In this document: piece after piece, positions 13,601-24,167 of the stretch | How the letters are laid out: every line of letters starts with the position of its first letter | Numbering within the stretch: the first letter of the stretch is position 1 | Source of the DNA: Istiophorus platypterus | Lineage: Eukaryota > Chordata > Actinopteri > Istiophoriformes > Istiophoridae | DNA: 64,000 bases | Assembly: GCA_016859345.1 (NCBI GenBank) | Contig: CM029134.1 | Span: 11,847,060 to 11,911,059, forward strand | Reading direction: 5' to 3' | Notes under the pieces: model-generated | The model's database searches: none | Told to the model about the DNA's origin: nothing | The model's input: only the letters and a program-made list of their open reading frames with translations | Translations under genes and position numbers: made by a program

Positions 13601-16600
13601 AACCTGGGCACAGAACACGCTGTGCATGGCAGGCTAATGAGAGCATTCTTAATGAGGAGGCCCAGGTGAATTCATACATCATCCCTGTGCTCCTGAGCAA
13701 CAACTGGATTTATACACCTATGACAAATGGTCATGTATTTGAAGTTGTTGGGCACCTTCCCTTTTTTTTTAACCATACTAAAGAGTCCATGTTTAACTTA
13801 ATTAATCTGTGTAATTAATTACCTGACATCAGACATTACTGAGTGTGTAAGGCAGATCTGTGATAAACCATCTGTTCCTGGGGTCATTAATCAACCTAAG
13901 GATTCACTGAACCTTTCCTCTATTCTCTCCAGCTCTCTGCAGCACAATCTAAGACACAGAGATTGCCAACAATTTTCCAGTGAAATAAGTCAGGGCGGGT
14001 TCCAATACTATTTTACCTTCTTTATTCGGCAGGACACCACCTTGACCATCAACCTTGACATCAACCTGAAAGCCCAAAAAGGTGGTGTAGCCTTGAGGAC
14101 CTATTAATGGGAAGCTTTTGACACAGTTTGTTTTGTTTGTCTCTTAAATTGCAGAGTATAGTCGCTTTGAGTCCAAGATCCACGACCTGAGGGAGCAGAT
14201 GATGAACAGCAGCATGAGCTCAGGATCAGGCTCCTTGCGCACCAGTGAGAAACGCTCCCTCTACGTCAGGTAAAGGCGGAGCACACAATCATGTTTGCAT
14301 GCACTGTATCAAGTTCTAAGATCTGTTTTCACACAAAACCCTCTTGGCATAATAAACCTCTACCAGTAGGAGTGAAAGCCTGAAGCACACATTGTCAAAA
14401 ACAGCTGCTCTATCGGAATACAACAGCATGGCACATGGCAAAATTCTTATGATAAAACTCGATACTATTTGTAGGATGATGTTTAATTTAGGGCATTGGG
14501 TTGATATTATTCAACACCATAAAAACCTGAAGGATGGGCATTCCCTGTTAATGTTGTTGTTTCGATGCCACATATGAGATTGACTCTACTTTGTTTAATG
14601 TGGATTGACAGGGGAGCTTGTTAAAGTGACCCATGTTATGACACTTTGGGCCGTTTTCCAAACTGGATGGAAGCTCATTTAGGAATTAAAACAGGTGGCA
14701 TCCTTCTGCTCACATAAACGCAGCTAGGCAAAGGGACGCGCAGGGGTCAAGGTAAAAGGACAGTGTGATGTAACTCCATTGTCCAAGTGCCTCCCCATAT
14801 TTCTACTGAAGCACTAATGCGCTTCACTTAACCTAAGCTTAATAGCTACATTACTAGATTGACTTAGCCTGCGCTCAATAGCAATGGACCTTGCTCAGAT
14901 ATATCAAAAGAATATAGGTGTTATCTCATTGGACACACGCTATTGTCAGAGGAGTGTTAACCAGTCCGACTCATGCTACTCTTATAGACCAGCTCGTACA
15001 AGGCATGTGGAGCCTAGCCTGCTCCTGTGCGGGTGACTAAGCCCACAGTTATGTTGGAAAAGCTGTCTAGTTAACCCGGCTGAGGCAGGAGCCGCCATGT
15101 CCTCCCAGCCCAGCCTCAGGAATGTGGAGGCGTTAAACCTCTAAGGTGCACTCAAAAAAAAAAAACAAAACACTGTCACATGTGCCCATACTCTCAAACA
15201 TACTTTTTATGTCAAGGAGCAAAAATATTTCTATTGCTAGGAATATGATCATCACTCATCAGGCTATGTTGAAAGTGCTCTCGTTTCCCTGTAAATTACA
15301 CTGGCAAATAAGCTTCCACCTGATTGCATCTTGACAGTTTCAGCAGCACTGTCTACTTATTGCAACATGCAGTTTCAGTTGGCAGCAATATCTTGGCAAA
15401 AATCTTAAAACAGAGGAGAAAAATGCATTTTGGCCACAAGCCTGTTGGTCCACTGTACCATGGTACATGACCTGAGGATGTAGGCTTGTAGGTCAAGGGA
15501 AGTTTAAACCGGTAAAGCAGGTATGAATACCTTTAGCAGTGGTTGTGGGTTTACCTGTCTGACAGGGGAGTGACTCAGACAGACAATAAACAGTGTATGT
15601 TTGTAGCAGAAATATGTGACATTAGCAGATAGAAATGCCAAAAGGAATTCTATGAATGGCATACTTTGATATACTTGTTGTTGCCAATGGGGTGTGACAT
15701 TACTTTCAAACTTTATTAATTTATGGTTATATATACACTAGCAAAGTTAATAACAAATGATAACTATCCAATCAAGTGCAATAAATGAGATATGTCTGAA
15801 TGTGAAAAAAAAATTACTTTCAAGATTTTTCATTATCATTTTAGCTCCACATATTTTGAACGCAGTTACAGACAACTTTCCAGCAAAGTGAAGTAATGGA
15901 AAAAGTAACAAGGACCAATTATTTAATGCGGGAGATGCATTTCTGCCATTTTGTGCCAACTGTAGACACACAGTAATTTGATCCCGCCCCATTTGGCGTC
16001 TCTACATACACATTCTGGATAAAACGGAAAAGAGCGTAACCGAAGCCTTTGCTTTTGTAGAGCTTTATTTGACTACGATCGAACGAGGGATAGCTGCCTG
16101 CCCAGCCAAGGCCTCAGCTTCTCTTACGGGGATATCCTCCATGTCATAAATGCTTCTGATGACGAGTGGTGGCAGGCAAGGCTGGTCACACCGCATGGAG
16201 AGAGCGAGCAAATCGGGGTCATTCCAAGCAAGAAAAGGTACGGTGGCTCTTCAGTTGCAGCAGGGTACTAATGCCAGACAAAGCTATTATAACTACCCCC
16301 ATTCATGCCCAGCCTAAACCTTTTTTTTTTTTTTTTTCCCCCAGAGTGGAGAAGAAAGAGCGGGCCAGGTTAAAAACAGTCAAGTTCCACGCCAGGACAG
16401 GCATGATTGAGTCTAACAGGGTAAGTGTAGAGGGCCAGCTGCTCCCTGCCCTGGTGCCAGAGAGGCTGTCTTCAGAGCTGCTGCTGGGCTCCCTGGGAGA
16501 TGGCCTACTTCCCCCTGAGTGTGGGAAAGGGACCAGCACCTGCTCACTGAAGCAAGCACAAAAAGAGCTCATATTACTGTATAGATTACACGGGAGCTCA

Positions 16601-19600
16601 ATGGAGATGAGAGGTCTCCGTTACCTCTGCAGCTTGTGCACTCAGTGATGTTAAGAACCGTGCACTTAGAAAATGTCTGCACGTTTGTCACAGGCTAATC
16701 TTTCTGATTTAATATTTGGAAAATAAATAAGCTGTAATGTTGTCTCTGTATAATGTAATATGGAAGCAGATTCAATTTATTGAAAACAGTATATGTTTAA
16801 GTTGGTAAACAGAAGCCTGTATGCTTCACATTGATATGTCATTCATTTTCACACATTACCTGCTTCCCATTTTCATTATTTGATGTGTATTGTTTGTTTA
16901 CATTTCATATTTCTTTTATTTATTCCTTTTATTTATTTTTGCATGGTTGTTGAGTACCTTCATTGAAACCCATTCTGTTTTTGTTTTCACCCTCTCATTG
17001 CCCCCTCCCCCTTCTCACCCACACAAGCAGCCAGTCAAAGTAAAGCGCAAAAAAAGCTTCAACCTCTCACGCAAGTTCCCGTTTTACAAGAGCAAGGAGA
17101 ATATTGTGCAGGAGTTGGTGGAGTCTGAACGTGAGTACCAGCTGTGTGATCGAAGTGGGGGCGGGTGGGTGTTGTTTTTCGTCCTTTCCCCTTCATGCTT
17201 CAGTTCTGTCTCTCAATTTTCATCTTTCCGCTCACCTCCAGGGATGGTTTGTGTGATGGCACCACTCTCATCCCTTTTCTCACTGTCCCAGAGAGATGCC
17301 CCACATGCAGAGCCGGCATCAAGCAGGAGATGTGGGCTTCTCTCTGGTGTGTCTGTGCGTCTGTCTACGGGTTCCAGAGGAGTGTCTAGCTGTGTGTGTG
17401 CTGCCAGCCGTGTGTGTGTGTGCGAGCGCAAGCCCTCAGCTGCATTAACACACAGGCCTTCTAACACTGCAATGCTACTTCTTGTATAAGTCCTGATCAA
17501 TTCTCCAGTCAGTCACTGACCCACAACAAGAAGAATCTCATTAACTGGACTGAAGCTTTAACACTTAACAGGTCAAAATCCCATTTTAATGGGATTGGGC
17601 CTGGGTAATTGAAAGGCCGTGGCTTACTATGAACAAAGTGGGGCTCAGGCTTAATGAGTACAGCGAAGCGCCATGTGTCAGTGGGCCTGGCGAGCACCAC
17701 ACAGCACTCCTCTCTCTCTCTCTTTCTCTCTCTCTCTGCCCCCAACTCTCACTAACCTCTTCTTCTTCCTGTCTGCTCTCTTCTCTTGGTTTCTGCTCTC
17801 ACCTGTCGGGACACCTAGGACTTCCCAGGGTTAAGCGATGACTTTTATGGATCAAAGAGTTTGAGTAAGTGTGTGGTTGTATTGTGTCAAGCAGCCGTCC
17901 CCTAAGCTCAGAGAAAAATGCTTTGTCACTGCAGACCCAGCTGGGAATGCTAAACCACACACATTTAGAGTGACACACACAGACACAAACACACACAGAC
18001 CTATGTGTGTGTGTGCTCACATACAACGCACACACACGCCTACTCAGATTCACTGTACATATAAAATATGCATCCTCACAGGAGGGTGTGTGAGCTTTAC
18101 ACTTATTCTGAATGTCTCATAGGGTCTTTACAATAAATGTTAAGCATAGTTTTGTCAGATAAGGACACACAGAGCTGGAATGTATTTGTCACCAGAGAAG
18201 AGTGTTATGCCCGGTTGGAAACACTTTTTCCTCCACTTCCCCTGAGTCAACCAGCTCCTGCCTCCCTTCCGTCGACAGCGTAATGCCTGTGTGTTTTTTG
18301 TTTTGTTTTTTTTTTTTTTTGTCTTTTCCCTGATATGAGATCCACCGACACAGGAATAGATCTAGCAATAGGAAACATTGGCCAGGGAATAGTGGGTCAT
18401 TTGGGATATTGTAACAGGAAACATTTAGTTTCCTATTGCTTGCACCTAAAACCACTTCCCTATTATTGCGAGAGAATGGCTGCTACTCCAGATAAGACTT
18501 CTGCTTTCTTTACCCCCCTCCTTTTTTTTAATGGCATAGTTGTTGAGAAACAAGCTCCTTTTTTCCTAAGGCTGCTGAGGCAGGTGAAAATAATTTTCAC
18601 CATTAAGAAGAGAATTTATTTGAATTTAACTGTCGCTTTGCTGTCTTTGAGAATTATTTGCAACTCGTTTTCTTATGCTTTTGCAGAATGCCTGACATCC
18701 AACACAAGTGACAGCGAAAGCAGTTCGAGTGAGTCACCTTAATTTCTCATGGTTTCACTGGTTTGGACTACACTGCCCATGTAGATGAATAAAATTAGAG
18801 ATGTTAATTTACTTGCAAAATGACATCTGTAACTTAATGCTCCTCGTAGTGGTTTATCAGTCATGATAATTGTATTGTATATTTTTTAATGAGATGTAAA
18901 ATTTCTGATGATTTTGTGTTATAACAGAGGGGCAGGAGGACACAATTCTTTCCTATGAACCAGTCATCCGGCAGGAAAGTGAGTAAATTGCTTCTCCAAA
19001 TTGAAAAAGTATATATAGCGCAATTCCAACTGATGATTGTTTTATACTTATCTTCACCTGCCCTCTTTGTCTCCAACATAGTCCACTACACAAGGCCTGT
19101 GATCATTTTGGGGCCAATGAAGGACAGAATAAATGATGACCTCATCTCCGAGTTTCCCCACAAGTTTGGCTCCTGTGTACCACGTGAGTTGACGGCACAC
19201 AACAGCTTTACAGTGTTGACCAAACATAAAAGCAGTAGGGAAAACAAACTTGTTTATTCCCCGTCGCAGACACAACTCGTCCGAGGCGAGAGAACGAGAT
19301 GGACGGCCAGGACTACCACTTTGTGGCCTCACGGGAGCAAATGGAGAAAGACATTCAGGATAATAAATTCATTGAGGCGGGCCAGTTCAATGAAAACCTC
19401 TATGGGACAAGCATCTTGTCTGTCAGAACTGTGGCTGAGAGGGTAGGTGCTGAGACTTGTGATTCTCTGTAGGATTGGGTTACCAGATTGGGTTTGGTGT
19501 ATCTGGGGTGTAACCAGAGATGCGTTATGTTGCCTGCTAAATCAGAAAACATTTGTTTTTGAAGTTTCCACCAACAACTTTCCCGAAACATGTTGGTTTT

Positions 19601-20671
19601 GCAGCATTACGAGAACCACAGTCTATCCTTGAATATGTGGCTTACATGTGTAACAAAAATCTGAAAGTTCGAGGTATTTTTAACAAAGCGTGTTCTATGT
19701 TTCTGCAGGGGAAACACTGCATCCTGGATGTGTCTGGGAATGCCATAAAACGACTGCAGCAAGCACAACTTTATCCAATTGCCATCTTTATCAAACCAAA
19801 ATCCATTGAAGCCCTAATGTAGGTTTGAGCTTTGATCCATATTGTAATCAAGATATCCAGGATTATAAGTGTCTGTGATAATAACTAGAACCACTTGTGT
19901 TTTTCAGGGAAATGAATAAGAGGCAGACATATGAGCAGGCCAATAAAGTCTTTGACAAAGCAGTTAAACTGGAGCAAGACTTTGGAGAGTATTTCACAGG
20001 TTGGTCTCACTGCCTTTTGCTTTGGGTTATTGATAAATATTTGTAGCGCTGATATGGTCTCTAGCTAATGATTTTTTTAAAATTACAGATTCATCAGTTA
20101 TTTTTTTCAATTAATTGTTTCATCGATAAACTGTTAGAAAATTGTGAGAAATGTGTATCACAATTTTCCTTGAACACCATTAAGATAAAGAAAAGCAGAT
20201 AAACCTAAGGACAGAAAGCAGGAACCAGATGTTTGGTGCTTTTGGTCAAAAAAATGACTTTAATTGAAGTTTGAGCCCTAATTCCTTATTTTTTTGTTTT
20301 CTTAATAACTGCATTTGCTTGATAAAACAATCTTTTGGTCTTGAACTATGGCTATCATAGATTATAAGCACAAAAAGACATCTGACTTTCTGCATTCTCT
20401 CTGACCACTTCAAGATCGAACTAGAGAGAGTGATTCTGTTGCTGATATACAAATGGTATTTTTACATGCTAACATATTTTTGTTTCATGTCTACAATAGA
20501 GAAGACTTCAGTGATAAGTTCTGATGCAGCAAACATTTATATTTGCCTTTGTTTGTGTCTCTAGCTATTGTACAGGGTGACTCACTAGAGGAGATCTACA
20601 ACAAAATCAAGCTAATCATTGAGGAGCAGTCTGGCCCCTATATCTGGATCCCCTCCTCAGAAAAGCTCTGA
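481..20671 (+). CDS. dlg3: dlg3 (SAP102), MAGUK scaffold, 3' part of the gene
   Basis: Scaffold of the PSD-95/DLG family that tethers receptors and adhesion proteins at synapses and cell junctions. Constitutive exons in phase are 6043–6199, 6688–6790, 14155–14269, 16061–16237, 16345–16420, then 17819–17864 or 17031–17130, 18928–18978, 19082–19183, 19270–19442, 19709–19818, 19908–19999 and 20565–20671 (TGA at 20669–20671). With the 46-bp HOOK exon this gives 435 codons from PDZ3 to the stop. Domain order is PDZ3 (STGLGFNIVGGEDGEGIF), SH3 (ALFDYDRTRDSCLPSQGLSF), HOOK, then an enzymatically degenerate guanylate kinase (RPVIILGPMKDRINDDLISE) ending YIWIPSSEKL. The residues RTRDSCLPSQ in SH3 and HARTGMIESNR in HOOK fit DLG3 better than DLG1, DLG2 or DLG4 (recalled family sequences). 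The upstream exons for PDZ1, PDZ2 and the N-terminus are left of the window. Confidence 0.96.
607..4363 (+). other. dlg3: dlg3 intron, no constitutive exon seen
   Basis: The sequence is AT-rich and low in CpG. It holds a (TG)n microsatellite at 1566–1590 and many stop codons. Short open frames here lack family similarity or paired splice sites. Its right end contains the 5' flank of the candidate internal first exon at 4364. Confidence 0.6.
1566..1590. repeat. (TG)n microsatellite
   Basis: About 12 uninterrupted TG units followed by a short (GA)n. It lies in a dlg3 intron. Confidence 0.95.
4364..4470 (+). CDS. dlg3: Candidate alternative first coding exon of dlg3
   Basis: The ATG at 4364 sits in an ideal Kozak context (gccaccATG) with an in-frame TGA 18 bp upstream. 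The frame begins MFTVNISSSMSLVRSLPERT, runs 35 codons plus two bases (AG), and ends at a donor AAG|gtaacc. It leaves in phase 2, which is exactly what the PDZ3 exon at 6043 needs, giving ...RIRIL-R|EPRKVLLHK. The product would be a 471-residue PDZ3–SH3–GK protein lacking PDZ1 and PDZ2. Its N-terminus is basic (several R/K) with one Cys at residue 24 that could be lipidated. Shortened DLG isoforms from internal promoters are known in the family, but I do not recall this exact leader. It could be chance; the start context and phase match argue against that. Confidence 0.55.
4471..6042 (+). other. dlg3: dlg3 intron before PDZ3
   Basis: No supported exon was seen. A short T/G-rich stretch and a direct duplication of 'gcatgcatgtattg' lie at about 5206–5233. 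The intron ends with a tttggcag acceptor at 6042. Confidence 0.6.
6043..6790 (+). CDS. dlg3: dlg3 PDZ3 domain exons (6043–6199, 6688–6790)
   Basis: The two exons encode one PDZ domain. The carboxylate-binding loop is GLGF in STGLGFNIVGG, and the αB helix carries the class I histidine in THEQAAAALKRAG. Exon 1 ends ...RILS|gtcagt and exon 2 begins GTG AAT, reading VNGVNLRNATHEQ. Exon 2 ends in phase 1 at RPE-G|gtaggg. PDZ3 of DLG proteins binds C-terminal ligands such as neuroligins and CRIPT (family knowledge). The block is almost invariant in vertebrates, which makes it the most secure anchor of this gene. Confidence 0.97.
8090..9090 (+). promoter_or_regulatory. dlg3: Intragenic CpG island, candidate internal dlg3 promoter
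   Basis: GC and CpG content rise sharply against the AT-rich intron. Runs include (CGCA)n and (CTCG)n at about 8160–8235 and GC-box-like stretches at 8270–8510. Good donor sequences follow: GCGAA|gtaaga at 8778 and GATTGAG|gtgaga at 8807. An exon ending at either site could splice to 14155, where tandem in-frame ATGs at 14199 and 14202 open MMNSSMSSGSG and the SH3 domain. I found no ATG in the island that stays open and in phase across these donors, so this exon would be 5'UTR. A start here would give an SH3–GK-only protein. CpG islands in vertebrates usually mark promoters; the use is inferred. Confidence 0.55.
8160..8235. repeat. (CGCA)n/(CTCG)n tetranucleotide repeats in CpG island
   Basis: Imperfect CGCA/CACG units run into five CTCG/GCTC units. 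The alternating purine-pyrimidine, CpG-rich tract sits at the left shoulder of the island. Confidence 0.85.
14155..16420 (+). CDS. dlg3: dlg3 SH3 and first HOOK exons (14155–14269, 16061–16237, 16345–16420)
   Basis: The first exon encodes the PDZ3–SH3 linker (EYSRFESKIHDLREQMMNSS) and enters SH3. The second carries the SH3 core ALFDYDRTRDSCLPSQ, SYGDILHVINASDDEWWQAR and IGVIPSKK. The third begins the HOOK with a basic helix (VEKKERARLKTVKFHARTG). Phases are 1→2, 2→2 and 2→0, all with gt/ag borders; the last acceptor follows a 17-T tract. In MAGUKs the SH3 pairs with the GK domain, and the HOOK binds calmodulin or 4.1 proteins (family knowledge). The Met pair at 14199/14202 is a possible start for a short isoform. 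Confidence 0.96.
14270..16060 (+). other. dlg3: dlg3 intron
   Basis: AT-rich with no supported exon. A short A-run is present near 15156. Confidence 0.6.
17031..17130 (+). CDS. dlg3: dlg3 alternative HOOK exon A (I2-like)
   Basis: It begins after acaagcag and ends GAA C|gtgagt, entering in phase 0 and leaving in phase 1 (100 bp). A tandem CAG at 17028–17030 allows an extra Gln. The peptide PVKVKRKKSFNLSRKFPFYK is strongly basic and resembles the alternative insert (KRKKSFIFSRKFPFYKNKE) that I recall from the HOOK of DLG1 and DLG2. If spliced directly to exon B at 17819 the frame hits TGA within eight codons, so A and B must be alternatives; A splices in frame to 18687 or 18928. This insert would change the charge and partner binding of the HOOK. 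Confidence 0.88.
17709..17738. repeat. (TC)n microsatellite in dlg3 HOOK intron
   Basis: Two CT runs split by one TTT, about 80 bp upstream of alternative exon B. It extends the polypyrimidine-rich region before that acceptor. Confidence 0.9.
17819..17864 (+). CDS. dlg3: dlg3 alternative HOOK exon B (I3-like)
   Basis: Forty-six bases flanked by cacctag and TTGA|gtaagt encode DFPGLSDDFYGSKSL, entering in phase 0 from ...MIESNR and leaving in phase 1. This is the form in the main human DLG3 protein as I recall it (DFPGLSDDYYG). It occupies the same slot as exon A with the same phases, so the two are mutually exclusive. The corresponding DLG1 insert is linked to 4.1-protein binding (family knowledge). 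Confidence 0.92.
18687..18728 (+). CDS. dlg3: dlg3 HOOK cassette exon C (I5-like)
   Basis: Forty-two bases with acceptor ttttgcag and donor TTCGA|gtgagt, entering and leaving in phase 1, so it can be skipped in frame. It reads CLTSNTSDSESSS, close to the VTSNASDSESS insert known from DLG1. It is Ser-rich and acidic, a likely phosphorylation target (inference). It can follow either exon A or exon B. Confidence 0.85.
18928..20671 (+). CDS. dlg3: dlg3 guanylate-kinase-like domain and C-terminus
   Basis: Exons are 18928–18978, 19082–19183, 19270–19442, 19709–19818, 19908–19999 and 20565–20671, all in phase. They read GQEDTILSYEPVIRQEIHYT, then the GK fold: RPVIILGPMKDRINDDLISE, FGSCVPHTTRPRRENEMDGQ, DYHFVASREQMEKDIQDNKF, GKHCILDVSGNAIKRLQQAQ, and the end SGPYIWIPSSEKL. 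The degenerate P-loop lacks the true kinase GxxGxGK(S/T), as expected for MAGUKs, where the domain binds phosphoproteins such as GKAP/SAPAP instead of GMP. The stop is TGA at 20669. Confidence 0.97.
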
Positions 20672-23600
20672 GCTCCCTACCGTCCCCTCTGCATCGATGC
20701 GGAGCTCCCCCTCTGCCTCCCAGAGACCCCACCCAAGCCGAGATAGCCCCCCGCCCTCCTCCTCACCTCCTTTTTGCAGATATGTTTCATATCAAGTTTT
20801 AGTGTCATCATTATGTTACTCTCTAAATGAAAAAGAAGTCTTATCACCATTACTGTGACTGTGCACACCCCTGCATGAGTTTCTCAACAAATCCATTCAA
20901 GACTGGAAATGCCATTCCAAAGGATTTTGTCAAACGAAAACAAAAGGGAAAAGGAATGAATCCTTTTGTGAACTGGGACTGACTGAAGATCAGAGTGTTA
21001 TAAAGAAATCTGAAGAGAGGAGTTGGGATTCAAAAAGAAGTTGCAGGGGAACAGAGACAAGTCATACCAAGTTGGAACACTTTGTAAATGTTCATCGAAA
21101 TCACATTTAAAAAGACACGCAAGATGAGAAGTTGAAGACCAATTAAGGTTTTTTTTGTTTTTTTTTTTTAAGTTTTTTTTTTTGTTGTTTTGTTTTGTTT
21201 TTTTCCCTAAAGACTGGATAAAATTGAGCCCTGCTGATGGTACTGTTCAAGGAGTCATCTCTCTTGTTTATAATGACTGAGGAAATTAATGGAGGAACCT
21301 AAAAAACTGGTGATCTATTTATCACAAACCAGCTTGCTGTTTGGTCGTCTGCCAGTTGTCTGTGCTGCAGCTGATAAAGACATCTCGGGAGGCAGATCAA
21401 GAGGAAGAAATGTGTTGTGAATCTCTACATTTATATTATGAAAATCACAAGATAAATGATAAAATCCTACTGAGATTTTACTACATATTAAAAAAAACTA
21501 CACATTTTACACTTCACTAGAATCGTCAATTTGGAGGGCTGTTAGATTTTTTTTCTTTTTCTTTCTTTCTTCGTGGGATTTTTTTGCTTGTGGTTTTTAG
21601 CTGCTCTGTGTAAAGGATGGGGGTAGAGATGTGTAACTGGGCTCTCTGCAAAACACCAAACTGCCTTACATCAAATACAAATTCTGTTTTGTGACTACTT
21701 GTTGTCTGTGAGGGAGGCTGCACACAATTGACAAGGAAGAAAGAGGAAACCTCATCTTTCCTTACTTTTTTGTGTCCTCCAACTGCAAGGAGGCCTGACT
21801 TGAGTGCAATAGATAAAACAAAGTCTAACCTCTGTGGGCACCCTTTCTCCCCTGTATTTCAACCTTTTTGCTGTGCAATTAAAGAAGAAATTTGGCTATT
21901 TGATTACAATTGGGACAGCCAGAGCCTCCTAACCCATGTTGAGCAGCAGATCACCCTATTACACTCTCTGCCTTCCAGAGGATTCTCTTCTGATTGAATG
22001 GTCACATGGTACTGTCCTATCTGCTGCCATGACGGCGGCCTTAAAACGGGTAGAACAAGACAATAATTGTATTGGATGTCCTAACAATTAAAGAGTCAAT
22101 ATAACCTGTTTTGGATTGTCCCCCTGTCCCCCTACCAAAAACAACACTAAAGTTGGGTTTGATTAAACCTGTATGCTTTGTGTATCTATAAATATATGAA
22201 TTCTTAATTAATCTGTTGTTGGTGGGTGCTGAACCACTGTGTTGAGCTCTTAGTGTGTCTGGGGTGAGCTAGACCAGCTCAGGAATCTTAACGTACAGAT
22301 AACCTTTCAGCTGTGACTGAGAGGCCACGTTTGAACGTTGACACAGAAAGTTCATTGCACGAACAAGTACTGGGAGGTACTTTCACGTATTTAAATGCAT
22401 TTTCAACAGTGTAACCAGGTTGTATTTCGCGCCTTTTCGTGAGGTGTGGGAAGCTCGCTCAAGGCCATCAGCCTTGTAACCTTTGAGGTGGCTGTATCAT
22501 GGCTTCACCAGGATTGAAATGATCTGCTCCAACCCCCCCATGCAGAGCTTGGCACTGTATGTTAATGTGTGCATGTCTGAAGAAGGAATACTGTGGCCCC
22601 TGATCTTGTGAACGTTCTTGCTTTCCTCCTCAGCTTTTTGAAGAGTGCAAGGAGATTTTTCTTTTTTTTTTTTCCCTTATCCTCCTCAGAGAGCCAGACT
22701 CAACAAGACCTGGTAACCTAGACCTCTGGGTCCCCTGCTCTCTCCCACCCACAGAGCACCTGTACCTGCAGGCATTTTCTGAACAGGTGTGCCCACCTGC
22801 CAGGCACCACTGCTAAACCAGCTGTCATTACCTGTGTCAAAACCAGAGTTCAGGGAATAACCGAAGGGAACAGAGCCATTTATAAACTGCTTGCAGACTG
22901 TTTCAAAGGGTGTGGTAGCTGTACAATGTAAATAAGCCCCCAGCAGATCCCCATCACCTGTGCTTCATGCATGTGTGAATCAAACTGGGACAAACATGTT
23001 TTATAGACCACAATTGTCAGGTAAGTAAAGTTTGAGCTACTCTTGAGATATAATTTCCATAAAAATGTGCTGTATTGTTGGTATTTCTCTTCAAATGCCT
23101 ATTGGAACACAACTAGTCAGTTGGGAATTCAGTTCCCTCAAATAGGGCCTGTCTACATGTGATTTCTTGTGGAACGTGTCTGGGTGTATAGATTAAAAAA
23201 AAAACAAAAAAAACCCATTGTAAAATATTTAAAAAGAGATGCAGACAGAAACCTACACAATATCACAGAAACCAGGAGCATTGATCAATACATCATTAGA
23301 AGCTTAGATTTGGTCCTCTGGTGTTTAGTTGAAATACAGCTGACTGTTAACAATGTGTGTGGTATTCATACCTCAGTCAGCCATGTCAAAGCCCAAAGAA
23401 CTTGATTTCATTTTACTCTTTCCACTGAGGTTGTGGTATATAACAAGATGGAACCCGAATGCCTCTGTGTGTGTATAATTGATGAGGGTCTTTGTTCTGA
23501 TGAGAGAAATGATGACATATATGCTTTTATTTTTTGGGTGGGGGGGTCAGGGTTCTTGTTTGTACTTTTGGGTGATGTTTATGTTATAGCACATCTGTGC

Positions 23601-23810
23601 AGTAAGTGCTTGCAAACATGAACCCTTTGATTGTACAGTAGTTTCCTTCCTGTCACTGCAGGTGGTACAGCCTATCGGGACACTTGGCCTCATGGTCTTC
23701 CCTGTCCTAGTCATGAGGGAACACAGTCCTGCAACTTTTGTTCGGGTTTTATTTTGGGACTTGACAAGAGTTTATTTGTTTGAAAATAAAATATGTGACT
23801 CAGTTATGAT
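20672..23810 (+). other. dlg3: dlg3 3'UTR
   Basis: About 3.1 kb of non-coding sequence runs from the stop codon to the most distal poly(A) signal. It contains T-runs at about 21149–21202, alternative ATTAAA hexamers at 21878–21883 and 22087–22092, and a Pumilio-type TGTAAATA at 22927–22934. Early polyadenylation at either ATTAAA would shorten the UTR by half and remove the Pumilio site. Long 3'UTRs are usual for DLG mRNAs, which are translated near synapses (family knowledge). The exact end is inferred. Confidence 0.7.
23785..23790 (+). terminator. dlg3: dlg3 distal poly(A) signal AATAAA
   Basis: Canonical AATAAA followed by T/G-rich sequence (gatttt, gatgtg). It is the last such hexamer before the oppositely oriented tex11 end. 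Confidence 0.7.
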
Positions 23811-23866
23811 TTTGATGTGCTTATTATTCTGCTTTAATTGACTGAGTGGCTTTGAAAATATTTGGA

Positions 23867-23872
23867 TTTATT
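23867..23872 (-). terminator. tex11: Candidate tex11 poly(A) signal
   Basis: TTTATT on the plus strand reads AATAAA on the minus strand, about 300 bp past the tex11 stop. A second minus-strand AATAAA lies at 23771–23776, inside the dlg3 terminal region; using it would make the two 3'UTRs overlap. Confidence 0.5.
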
Positions 23873-24167
23873 ACAATTGTCCTATTTTTTTTTAAACGAC
23901 ACAACGGAGTTCAACAAACAGGAAAGGAGACATGCAAAAAAAGTCCCAGGCTGATCGAGCCAGGAACAAATTTGTCAGAACCACTTGGCGCCCCACAATT
24001 GCAGATTTAAAGCAACAAATTTTAAAACTGGAAAATTTGAAGAACATTTTACCACAACATTAGTAACATTTAGCTGCAGCAAACCGAACTGACTGACTCA
24101 ATTACAGATCATCCTCAGTACAGGCAGTTAGCATCAGGCTGACATCTGCCGACCTGTTGTAGTTCGA

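Larger units (their letters stand above)
6791..14154 (+). other. dlg3: Large dlg3 intron between PDZ3 and SH3 exons
   Basis: This 7.4 kb intron carries the CpG island at about 8090–9090. Outside it the sequence is AT-rich, with poly(T) at 9231–9262, a short poly(G) run near 10808 and no supported exon. Open frames here have no family similarity. Confidence 0.65.

Noticed and set aside
16166..16648. 160-codon frame over the end of the SH3 exon
   Set aside because: It is a different-frame read-through of exons 16061–16237 and 16345–16420 plus introns. The true frames match DLG3 exactly.
16890..17489. 199-codon frame around HOOK exon A
   Set aside because: Only 17031–17130 is bounded by splice sites and similar to DLG proteins; the rest is intronic read-through.
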